DNA from: Stereum hirsutum FP-91666 SS1
Lineage: Eukaryota; Basidiomycota; Agaricomycetes; Russulales; Stereaceae
Assembly (NCBI RefSeq): GCF_000264905.1
Contig: NW_006763132.1
Coordinates: 2,206,719-2,270,718 of the forward strand
Length of the DNA stretch: 64,000 bases
Reading direction: 5' to 3'
Program-made: the position numbers and the translations under genes
Notes under the pieces: model-generated
What the model was told of the DNA's origin: nothing
Seen by the model: only the letters and a program-made list of their open reading frames with translations
The model's database searches: none
In this document: piece by piece, positions 54,549-64,000 of the stretch
How the letters are laid out: each line of letters opens with the position of its first letter
How positions within the stretch are numbered: the first letter of the stretch is position 1

Positions 54549-55719
54549 GTTTGGTCTTTGGCCGTTAGATGATGATGTTGTGAGTTCAATTGATGTTTGG
54601 TGGGTGCTGTGAGCAATGCGAATGCGACTCGTTTCAATGAGGTGGCGCTCCGAAGAAGAAAAAAACAGCCAGAGCCGTTCCAAATCCGAACTCACAAGTT
54701 CCAAGCTCCAAGAAACCTTCGAGCCTTCAACTACGTCTGCTCAAATCCTGATAGCCCCAGAGTGTCGCCTTTCTATGCAGTGAGTAACCAAAGGAAGGAT
54801 GCTCAAATGGGGACAACGACGGGCCTCGGTGATGGTGAGAGAGACAGCGAGAGGGAGTGTGGGGGTGAGAGCATGACCTCCATCAGAAACGCCGCCTGCT
54901 CCGGAAGGGGCGTCAGTTCCGTACGTAAAGCTCCCTACGAGAGCATGAATAGACACGGCGTCTCGAGCTCAAAAGTCATATGCTTGTCGGCGTCGCACAT
55001 GTGCATGAGCTCAGACTTGCGAGTCAAGGCCGAACAAATAGGCTTTATCAGTGAGCTTTTCGCTTATAGACCGAGGTGAATGGGCGACAATGTTTTCAGC
55101 GAGCCGAAGATGTAGTTTGCCGCGACTTGGATTAATTTTGCGCGGATCAAGCACATCTTGGGAAGAGATGAGGATCGAATCCAAGAGCTGTGGTCGTTGG
55201 ACTCCGAGATTCCGAGACGTGGGAATAGAGCATGCAGAGTGTCAAGACCATCAAGAGGTGAAACGGCAAGGACAGAGCTCAGGAAGTTACAGCGCGATGG
55301 TGGTGGCAGTGATGGTAGAGAGAAAGAAAGAGAGTGGTCTGCTGCGGGCCCGGACGTCTACTCCAGTTTTATTGGTGACCACTGACAAGGAATGGGGAAA
55401 ATATTATGTAGCGTGATGTGTACTTCAAAGTGCGCAGTGTGGGGAAGGGGCTTCTCGTTCGTTATCTCTGACGGAGGTGGCAACTCTGGCACCACAGCGT
55501 CGCCGGGGACCATAATGCATTGCGCCTGAGGCAAAATGGAGAGACCGGGAAGGCCAATCGAGGGCAGTATACATACATGTTTGTAGGTTAGAATATAAAA
55601 AGAGAGAGATCTTGAGCGGGACGGATACAACATCAGAATGGTGTGCAGGATACAGCAAAAGGGGAGCGATAGCTTGGATATGATTGTATCAAAGCGATAA
55701 GAGCGGTCGTCGACCAGCA
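54549..55719. other. Intergenic region, ROT1 promoter and WSS1 3' flank
   Basis: No supported gene. The plus-strand open frames at 54597-55079 and 55051-55416 lack family features. Confidence 0.5.
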
Positions 55720-58018
55720 TCATGAATAGTTACCCTCCCAACTTGCCTGACCTCTCTCCGTGCCACAAGCAGAGCACGCCAAATGGCCGCTCTCATTTTC
55801 TCTACCCCACCAAAACAATACCGTAAGTCTTTCGAAGACGGATTCGAGTGGAGCGTAAAAACTCACAGTGTACAAATCAAACACGCCCACTTCGCGCTTT
55901 CCCCTCCAGGCGTCGAAATAAGTCGCGATGTATCTCGCGGTGCAACGCCGCTCTCCAGTCCAGGTCCAGGTCGCTTGGTATTACCACCCAACGTCCTCCC
56001 TTCGCTCTGTTCCTTCGTCATACCCAGCGCCTCTTTCTTTCGATACTCCACCTCGTCCTGCACGATATTCCCTAATACCATCCCTCTTCCCTTCGCAGCA
56101 CCCTTGCCGTTGCCTTTGACGTCCGAACCCGTGCCAACGGCGCCGCCGTCCAGAGTTCTCTGCTTCAGCCCATCACCATCTTTCTTCGCGGTTGCTCCAC
56201 TCGGAACATTCGTCTCCTTCTCCTTCCCTTTGGGCTGAGAGCCAGACGAAGACGAAGAAGCCCTAGGGATGATAAATTCGTCCCAGAAATCTTCTAGTTT
56301 GCCGTTGGTACCTTTGAGCTTCGCGTTGCCCGTAGGATCCGAATCGAGCATCGCACGTCGTCGGTCTGAGTCTGTCTCGGGGACGATCTCGAAATCCGAT
56401 GAGTCGGAGTCGGAGTCTTGGCCATTCTCTGACTGGGTTTCGTCTTTCGGGGCCACCGACGGCGGAGAAGCTATGCGTTGACATATCATTGACAGAGAGA
56501 GAAAGAGGAGGGAGATCAGTCAATGTTAAGTTGGTAAGATACTTGTAGAACATAGGGATCGGGGAAGGAGCCAGAGTCACGGACGTACCTTTGCCTTGTA
56601 ACGCAGCGATCCGCCGCTCAAACGCCAACGCCCTCTCCTCCCTCGCCTTCTTACTATCAAAACCCAACAACAATCAGTTCACAATTAATTCTCCCTCATT
56701 AACTTCGAGATCAGCCCACCTTCCCGCCCTCTTACCAAATCCCGTGCCCACTTGACTAGCAACCTCGCTCTTGCTCTCGCCACCGTCATTCAAGGCCACG
56801 CCATCGCCTCTGAATGCACCCTTCGCTGTCAACCGACCACCAGCTTTTCGTTTCTTAGCCGTTTGGGCGCCCGTATGGGTGGAAGGACCTGCTCTTGAGG
56901 TCTCCGTGCCCGCGATCCGCCGTCGCCGACGGTTGGAGGGTCGAGAACGGGTTTGGGCGCCACCGCACTGTTCAGGGTGTAGATGGGTGCGTCAGATGGT
57001 GGGAGAAGGGGAAAGCAGGGAGGGAGATAGAATAGGAGAGCGGAGGAGATGTACCATGTATTCGGGCAGGTCGCCTGCCTCGATTCCTGAGCCTGATACT
57101 GTGGCGGAGTCTGCGAGTCGGGTCCCGGATGACCAGTAGCCTGAAAGCATGACCAAGAGTAGGTCAAACTTTGGACATAAATTCACAGAGGGTTACGAGG
57201 AGAGAATTGTGGGAGGACTGGACGAACCATCACCGTAGTAGCCTCTTTCCTGTAAAGCCCTGACTTCTTGTCGGAGTTGAGCCCAGAGCTTTTGGAAGTC
57301 TGGACCGTGGTTCATGTGCTATGTGGTACAGAGCTCAGCATTGGAGCATGAAGGAGAATAGGAACATTTCTGTTACATTAATGTGGGCTAGCTGGGTGAA
57401 TGAAAGGTCAGTTATGCTCGGGCCACATGTTTACACCACACGTGCTTGTTAGGATGCTGAGAGGGCTCACCTCATGACAAAGTGTACTCATCAAATAAGA
57501 AGTAGGAACACGGCCTCCATGAGGACCACGCAGAACCAGTTCTGTTGGCGATCGAATTGTGGTCGGTTTCTTGCGTGCTTGTATGATAGCGTGAACGTAC
57601 CTACGGTCTCTCCAGCATTCCAATTTCTTCCCGAGAAAACAGCGTTGAATTCGTACTAATATTACGAAGATAAATTGAGAAACGCAAGAGTATATTTCAC
57701 CACGAACACACCCACCTCCTCGAAGCTGTTCACGACGAACCCATGAGCCTTCATAACAGGCTTGACCTGCGCGGCCAACGCACGGAGCAGCTGTCGTGCA
57801 TGTTCCTGCTGTTGGGGATCGTGAGGAGTCGGAAGAGCAGTGATGAAATTTATGTTCGGATTCGGGTTCGTCTCGTTCTCGTTGAGCCTGTTGTGGACCA
57901 TCTGAAGCTGGGCTGCGCTGTGCTGAACGTTCTGGAGGACGGTAGGAGGACGGCTCTCGGAGTCGGTCACGTTGGCGGGGCGCGTCGAGTCGCGTCGAGC
58001 TCGCCACGTGCGGTGCAT
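55720..58018 (-). CDS. WSS1: Wss1-type WLM-domain metalloprotease (DNA-protein crosslink repair)
   Basis: About nine exons read leftwards from the ATG at 58018 (MHRTWRARRDSTRPANVTDS). N-terminal WLM domain: helical segment ARQLLRALAAQVKPVMKAHG, then YEFNAVFSGRNWNAGETV, ELVLRGPHGGRVPTSYLMST, and the zinc site LCHE-LAHINHMNHGPDF (HExxHxxxxxHxxxF), split by an intron after HE. Then FQKLWAQLRQEVRALQERGY. Next come a Lys/Arg-rich region with nuclear-signal-like clusters (SNRRRRIAG, AKKRKAGG) and an acidic Asp/Ser stretch. A C-terminal RanBP2-type zinc finger W-x-C-x2-C-x3-N-x6-C-x2-C is completed by a final exon ending at 55720. Wss1 cleaves proteins crosslinked to DNA and works with Cdc48 and SUMO. 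Divergent from PFK1, 185 bp between start codons. Confidence 0.9.
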
Positions 58019-58203
58019 GACGTCGGCGTCTACATTGCAGATTTAATCCGTCCTCCGTTGTCCGCCGCTGCTTAAATTTTCATAGCTTGCCCTTGCCCTC
58101 CATCGCCACGTCCCTCTACACAATATCCGCGTACATAGCCTTCTGTGCTCTCGGTTACTTATCCTTTCGTCTGTATTATCTACCCAAGAGGCCCCCCTTC
58201 GAT
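58019..58203. promoter_or_regulatory. Shared divergent promoter region, WSS1 / PFK
   Basis: 185 bp between the two ATG codons. It must contain the promoters of both genes, unless the PFK transcript starts inside WSS1. The right half is an open hydrophobic frame continuous with PFK. Confidence 0.5.
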
Positions 58204-61200
58204 ATGGCCGCTAGCAAGGCTCCAGAGTCGAGCAAGCATAAAATGAGGATCGCCGTGCTCACATCAGGAGGCGACAGTGCCGGGATGAACGCCGTCGTCC
58301 GTGCCGTCGTCAAGGGCGCTATCCTAAAGTGAGTATGGACATCCCCTTCTCATCAGGCTTCATTTTCTGAATATAAATCTGTAAATTTATCGCGATGTTC
58401 CGATGGTGATATAGGGGCTGCGATGCCTTCGTCGTTCGTGAAGGCTACGAAGGTCTCGTCCTTGGAAATGCCGATGAGGCCTACGTTCCCCACGCAGAAC
58501 TCGACACGACCGCGCCTGCCGAGGTCCGAGACCCATCTTTCATCCAAAATCTTCGTTTCGGAGACGGTGAGTTGCTCAGAGATGGTACGGGAGATTACCC
58601 GGGAGGAAGGAGTTTGAAGGGGAGGTATATCGTTCGTGTCGGGTGGGATGATGTTCGTGGTTGGTTCGCCGAGGTACGTTGTACGATTCATCTGTGTTTC
58701 GTTGGAGCGAAGTTCTGAATAGACAAGTCCAGGGTGGCACCTTGATTGGAACGGCTCGCTCTGCTGCGTTCAGGACTCCAGAAGGTCGTCTCACGGCTGC
58801 CTATAACCTCATCAAGGAAGGCATCGACGCTATCTGCGTTTGTGGAGGAGATGGTTCCCTCACCGGTGCTGACGTTTTCCGCGCCGAATGGCCCAAACTG
58901 ATCAAAACCCTACGTGCTGAAGGTGTGTTCATCCCTCTCATAAGCATCGTTGTATAGTTTTTGACATAAAACACATTTTTGATAGGAAGGATCACCGATG
59001 AACAGCTCAACCGCTTTGGCCATCTGAAGATCGTCGGTCTCGTCGGTTCCATCGACAACGACATGTGCATGACCGATCTCACAATCGGTGCCCCGACCGC
59101 GCTGCAAAGAATTTGCGAAGCCATCGACAATATCAATTCAACCGCTATCTCTCACTCTCGTGCATTCGTACTAGAGGTCATGGGTAGGCACTGTGGTTGG
59201 CTTGCCTTGCTGGCAGGTGTCAGGTACGGTCTACCTCCTTTTAGGATCTTCACGTCGTATGGTTTCAAGAAAGACAGAATCAGCTAGCTGACGATGATAT
59301 ATACTTATGCATGTTATAGTGGAGGTGCAGATTTCGTCTTCATCCCTGAATCTCCGCCAAAGGGCGAATCTTGGGAAGACGAGATGTGTGCGGTCATTCA
59401 TCGCGTACGATCCAATTCCCTCCTACTCTTGGATTTTCTTGGCATCTAACGTTCACTCTCTGAAAAACTACAATGACAATAGCATCGTGAGGTCGGAAAG
59501 CGCAAGACCATCGTCATCGTCGCCGAAGGTGCCCACGACAGGCAACTCAACCCCATTCACTCCGATGCTGTCCGCAAAGTCCTCGCCGAGCGTCTCGGTC
59601 TCGATACCCGTGTGACGACTTTGGGCCACACTCAGCGTGGCGGTAGACCCTGTGCTTATGACCGTATCATGGTATGTTTGTTTTGAGGTCAATTTAGGTT
59701 GAACGCTGGAGGTTGACGGTCGTTCATGGTGTATAGCCCACTTTGCAAGGCTTGGACGCTGTCGACGCTTTGCTCGAGGCCACGCCGGACAAGCCCTCGT
59801 ACATGATTGGTGTCCGCGAGAACAAGATTACTCGTGTGCCGTTGATGGAGGCTGTCGCAATGGTGAAGTGGTCTGCATACAATTCACCTAGGGAATATTA
59901 CTCACCACTGCACAATATTCAGACCCAAGAAGTCACCAACGCGATCAAGGCGAAGGATTTCGACAAGGCTATGGCGCTTCGTGATCCCGAGTTCCAGGAA
60001 AGTCTGGAGGGCTTCTTCATCACGTCAATGCTCCCCGATAAGCCAGTCCTGCCTCCTGCCCAACGAATCCGTGTCGCTATTATGCAGTACGTTCATCAAT
60101 ATTTTATACCGCTCCACTCTTCTTACATCTCGTCGACAGCATGGGTGCCCCCGCAGGTGGTATGAATGCCGCCACCCGTACTGCCGTCCGATATTGTCTC
60201 CGCGAAGGACACACCCCTCTCGCCATCCACAATGGTTTCCGCGGCCTTCTCGACGACAACCTCCACGAACTCTCCTGGCTCGGCGTCGACGGCTGGATGT
60301 CCCGCGGTGGCTCCGAACTCGGAACGAACCGCACGCTGCCCGACGTCGACCTCGGCGCCGTCGCCTCCAAATTCCAACAACACAACATCCAAGCGCTCAT
60401 CATGATCGGCGGCTTCGAGGCCTTCTCTGCGCTGTTGATATTGGAGAACGGGAGGAAGTATTATCCTGCGTTCCATGTGCCGATGGTGCATCTACCGGCG
60501 ACGATCAGTAATAATGTGCCGATGACGGAGTTTAGTCTTGGGAGCGATACGAGTTTGAATGCGCTGGTGGATGCGTGCGATGCGATTAAGCAGAGTGCAT
60601 CGGCTAGTAGGAATAGGGTTTTCGTGGTCGAGACGCAGGGTGGGAAATGTGGGTATATTGCGACCATGGGTGCGCTCGCGGTCAGTCTCTTTCTGGCATC
60701 TTCTTCGATGGTCCATCTTTTTTGTGAAGTCGCTCATTATTTGGGGGTTGTATGTGGATAGGTCGGAGCGAGCATCGTTTACACGCCAGAGAACGGAATC
60801 GACCTCGCCACGTTGCAGGATGATGTCAAATGGCTCAAGACGCGGTACTCACTCGACTCGAAGGGAAAGAGCGAGGGTCGTGTCATACTTCGGTATGAAC
60901 GTCTCCCCTCTTACAATATTCTCCAGTCGTGCCCTCGCTAATACTCACACCACCCTCCAGCAACGAAGCTTCTTCCTCCGTCTACAGCACGGAAGTGATC
61001 ATGAAAATGCTCAAGGAAGAAGGCGGTTCCCTCTTCGACGCCCGCTCAGCTTCACTCGGACATACACTCCAAGGCGGAATCCCCTCTCCACTCGACCGTG
61101 CTCGTGCCGTCCGTCTCTCCCTCAAATGCATGTCCTTCATCGAGAAACAATGGAACGAACTCCAAGCGATGCCGGCGAAGGCGAGACACGCGAAGAGCGA

Positions 61201-61363
61201 CAGCGCGGCGGTGATCACTATACAGGGGAGCGCGGTGAAGTGGGTTCCGGTGCAGGAGATGGTGGAGCATGCGGATATGAAGAATAGGAGGGGAGTGCAT
61301 GCGTGGTGGGAGGGGACGAAGGTGTTGGTGGAGAGTTTGGTGGCGAGGCCGCAGTTGATTTGA
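58204..61363 (+). CDS. PFK1: ATP-dependent 6-phosphofructokinase
   Basis: Phosphorylates fructose 6-phosphate to the 1,6-bisphosphate, the committed step of glycolysis; cytosolic. About eleven exons encode roughly 800 residues in two homologous halves, as in eukaryotic PFKs. Catalytic half: [53 protein letters not shown] (catalytic Asp of DND); [13 protein letters not shown]; and [18 protein letters not shown]. Regulatory half: [82 protein letters not shown]. The end is VARPQLI, stop 61361-61363. The first ATG in frame is at 58204 ([20 protein letters not shown]). The frame runs open upstream to at least 58087 through a hydrophobic stretch without an ATG. It is unclear whether this gene corresponds to the alpha or beta type of yeast. 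Confidence 0.95.
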
Positions 61364-62238
61364 GCGCTGGATCTTTCTTTGGTCTTTTGGTCTTCAAAGG
61401 GTTCCGAGAGAAGGAAATGGGATGGGAAAGAAGTAATGCATAGAATCGTCCCTCCGAATGGGTATAGAGTATGTTGAAAGAATCTGGTCTCTGCATAGCT
61501 ATAGTACCGACGGCCATAGAAATTGTAGCGTACTACATAACTACTCAGTGTTGTTCCCCTTTTGTAATCCACGTATTTATTGCTCGCCGCTACAACCTAG
61601 AACAGCTGTTGAGTAGAGTTTGTTGTCATTTTTTCGTCTATTCGCCTGCTGTGAGTCGTCTAAGTTTCTTTCCTGTCCGGATCCGGATCTAAGTACACAC
61701 ACCGTTCTTGTCCGAGTCCGTTGGTTACCTGTCTGACCTGTTCACGAAGTTCTTGAACGAAGTGCAAGCATCAATCGCCAGGAAAAGCGTTATTGCTTCG
61801 GCGCTTCACATATCTCGTCATACTGTCCTTCGCAGGTTCCGAGCGCTCCATTTCCATGACTAACTGACCATTCGGGTTTCGCTGGTCTCCTTGCTCCTAA
61901 CTTCCAAGTGCCTCGATACCCGAGCTGTATATCCTCGTCTCATACTTGTATAAGCTCAACTGTGACTGCTCCTCACCGCTCACCCTGGTATCCTCCCCCA
62001 ATCTTTTCTGGGCTTCCAACTACTATTCGACAAGTTTGCTTCCCTCTCGAGTTCTGGGTCTAATTCCTTGCCAGGTTGTACATCCTTGTGAGCTGACCTT
62101 TCTCATTATGTTAACGAACACGATCTGGTGTAGCTAGGAGTCGTTGCTGGGTTTGAACCCTTTCCTATCCTGCACTACCCCTACTAATCGCAGTCGCTTT
62201 GACTGGGCCATAATAGCAGCGGGCGTCTAATTTAGATC
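61364..62238. other. Intergenic region, PFK 3' flank and promoter of the paraoxonase-like gene
   Basis: No supported gene. Pyrimidine-rich plus-strand stretches precede the start at 62239. Confidence 0.5.
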
Positions 62239-63688
62239 ATGGCTCCTGCCACTCGTCTTGCTGCTCTCGCTGCTCTGCTGGTAAGTACAGACCCATACTT
62301 CTCCAACTGATAAATTATCTCAGATATCAAATGCACCTGATGTACAGGGATTCTTTGTGTGGCGTAACGGACACTCCGTCAAGTTCCTCTTCCAAAGCAA
62401 TGATCTTCCGATCGCCTACTTTTCCGGCGGATCTCATGAAACTGGGTGCTCAATCGTCAAGGATGAAGTACGGAACGAGCTCAGGTACTGCGAAGACGAG
62501 ACGTTTTGGGACCTCGTGAATCCCCTATCTGGAACATTGGAGGACAGACTCTTGATCCTCAGTTGTGATCCGGGGAGAAAACAGTGGAACACTGTCATGG
62601 GTCCGTTGAAGAATCCGGACCCGCATGGCGCACTTTGGGTGTATCCCACGCGCAGTGCTCGTGTATCCGAGTCTAAACCCAGGAAAATCGAGTTCAAAGG
62701 ATACCCTGATGGTCATGACTTTCATCCGTTGGGGGTAGAGGTCTACCCTGCGACTTCACCGAAAGACGAATCGTACATGTACGTGGTCAATCATGGGCGA
62801 GCGAAGACGACGATCGAGCAGTTCACCATGTCGTGGTCGGATCCCACCGTCGCCACACACGTCCGCACGCTATCCTCGCCCCACTTCGTCTCCCCGAACA
62901 GCATCGCACTCACCTCACCGACATCATTCTACGTGACGAACGACCATTACTTCACTCGAAGACTTCCCGGCTTCCTCGGGAAGACGCTTCCACTGATCGA
63001 GACGGTCCTCGGACTTCCACTTTCCTGGGTCGCTCATGTCTCAATCATCGGAACAGCTGAAGACTCGGCCTTCACCGTCGAACACAAAGTCGCAGCGAGC
63101 AACCTCGCATTCGCTAATGGTATCTCTATATCTTCCTCAGGCTCTACAGTCGCCGTCGCCACCACCGCTCTGGGTGAAGTCCTACTTTACACCCGCGACG
63201 TCGCCACGAACGGCCTAACCTACTCCTCCCGGATCCCTGTCCCATTCTACCCCGACAATGTCGCATTCTCGCATTCTCACTCTCGGACTCCAGCTGGAGC
63301 AGAAGACGTACCCATTATAACGGGACATCCGGACTTTCCGGCTCTTATCAGAGTGGCGGAAAGCGTTACAGGCGCCGTTGCGCCTTCCTGGGTTCTATCG
63401 CTCACCCCGACTCCTCAACCCGAGATCATATTGCCCTCTTCTCCAGGGTCAATCGTGGCGCCGAAAGAGTATGATATGGAGGCGCCGTTGTCGGCGAGTA
63501 AAAAGGCGAGGGGAGTGAGCAGTCATGTAGCGAGGACGATGTATCAAAGCAACGGAACAGGATTTAGTGGGAGTACGACAGGGCTATGGGACGCGTTGGC
63601 GGATGGGGATGGGAAGACAAAGGTGAAAGGGAAGTTGTATGTGACAGGGCTCTATCATGAGGGATTTATGATTTGTGTTGAGACTTAG
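62239..63688 (+). CDS. Paraoxonase/arylesterase-like six-bladed propeller protein
   Basis: Two exons (62239-62280 and 62348-63688) give 460 residues. The short first exon and start of the second encode an N-terminal hydrophobic segment (MAPATRLAALAALLGFFVW), a signal anchor like that of animal paraoxonases. Family features: GCSIVKDEVRNELRYCEDET; DRLLILSCDPGRKQWN; the motif HDFHPLGVEVYPA (PHGI-like); YMYVVNHGRAKTTIEQF; SPNSIALTSPTSFYVTNDHY, which holds the Asn residues and the ND-H motif that bind calcium in PON1; and FANGISISSSGSTVAVATT. The C-terminus ends GKLYVTGLYHEGFMICVE. Likely a calcium-dependent lactonase/esterase facing the ER lumen or outside. Substrate unknown. It is longer than animal PON (about 355 residues), the extra part being a loop rich in Pro/Ser near residues 375-410. 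Confidence 0.85.
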
Positions 63689-64000
63689 TGCATTGGGTCT
63701 GAAGGCTTGGTCTGGATCATTGTTCGCCAGGTCCTATGAAGTATCTTTGTGTCTGTTCCGCGCATTTCCTATCTATCTTCTGTTATCTACCTGTACAATT
63801 TTTTGCCTCCAGTACGAAGTATTTATGACAACGTAGGGATACGGGCAAGGAAGTATCCGTAGTATGGACATTTGCGCGTGCATTCAGACTTTGATTTCGC
63901 TCGCATTTTGACATAAGTGGTCCACGAGAGCGTGGATAAAGGAGAGTTGAGCACAAACACAACGAGCGTACAAACTGGAGCGCCCCCGAAAATCTATATT
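63689..64000. other. 3' flank, right edge of window
   Basis: No gene seen in the last 312 bases. Confidence 0.5.

Noticed and set aside
62140..62160. GGGTTTGAACCC, resembling a tRNA B box
   Set aside because: No A box or cloverleaf at the needed spacing upstream.

Overview
This 64 kb window is nuclear DNA from a filamentous basidiomycete, very probably an Agaricomycete. The support is: about 20 protein genes broken by many short introns (mostly 45-75 nt, GT-AG, one probable GC-AG); both strands used with no operons; families typical of mushroom-forming fungi (seven-helix DUF6533-type membrane proteins, a multi-exon P450, a DM9-type protein, an F-box protein with a disordered leader); and intergenic stretches with small mobile-element traces. 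All exon joins were made by eye from splice signals, reading-frame continuity and family motifs, so single boundaries may be off.

Layout. 0-10 kb: an aldo/keto reductase cut by the left edge (-), a cytochrome P450 (+), an unresolved coding-like stretch at 5.9-6.8 kb, and a C2H2 zinc-finger regulator (-). 9.6-15.2 kb: a gene-poor stretch with a small TA-flanked inverted-repeat element and one A-tailed retroposon-like fragment. 15.2-20 kb: a 1126-residue disordered protein (+) and a small, probably mitochondrial protein (-). 20-30.4 kb: seven-helix membrane proteins (two well supported, two doubtful), a gene-poor repeat-bearing interval, and a small gene with two Hva1-type TUDOR repeats. 30.4-40.1 kb: conserved housekeeping genes: an RMND1/Rmd8-type DUF155 protein, an F-box protein, uridine kinase/UPRTase, and the autophagy scaffold Atg17. 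The last two are divergent. 40.2-44.8 kb: a recent head-to-tail duplication of a medium-chain (enoyl-reductase-like) dehydrogenase gene, promoter included. 45-54.6 kb: a Kre9/KNH-type GPI-anchored wall protein, another DUF6533 protein, alkaline ceramidase, a DM9-type protein and the ER chaperone Rot1. 55.7-64 kb: a Wss1-type DNA-protein-crosslink protease divergent from 6-phosphofructokinase, then a paraoxonase-like protein.

The genes do not form one pathway. The window is a stretch of core metabolism, autophagy, wall and ER genes interleaved with faster-evolving accessory families (P450, AKR, duplicated reductases, orphan receptor-like proteins). No biosynthetic backbone enzyme (PKS, NRPS, terpene synthase) was seen, so a secondary-metabolite cluster is not supported. 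The most distinctive observations are the fresh reductase duplication with a structured insertion in one intron, the exon-by-exon internal duplication in the TUDOR gene, a RanBP2-type zinc finger at the Wss1 C-terminus split by an intron, and two kinds of short mobile-element trace.
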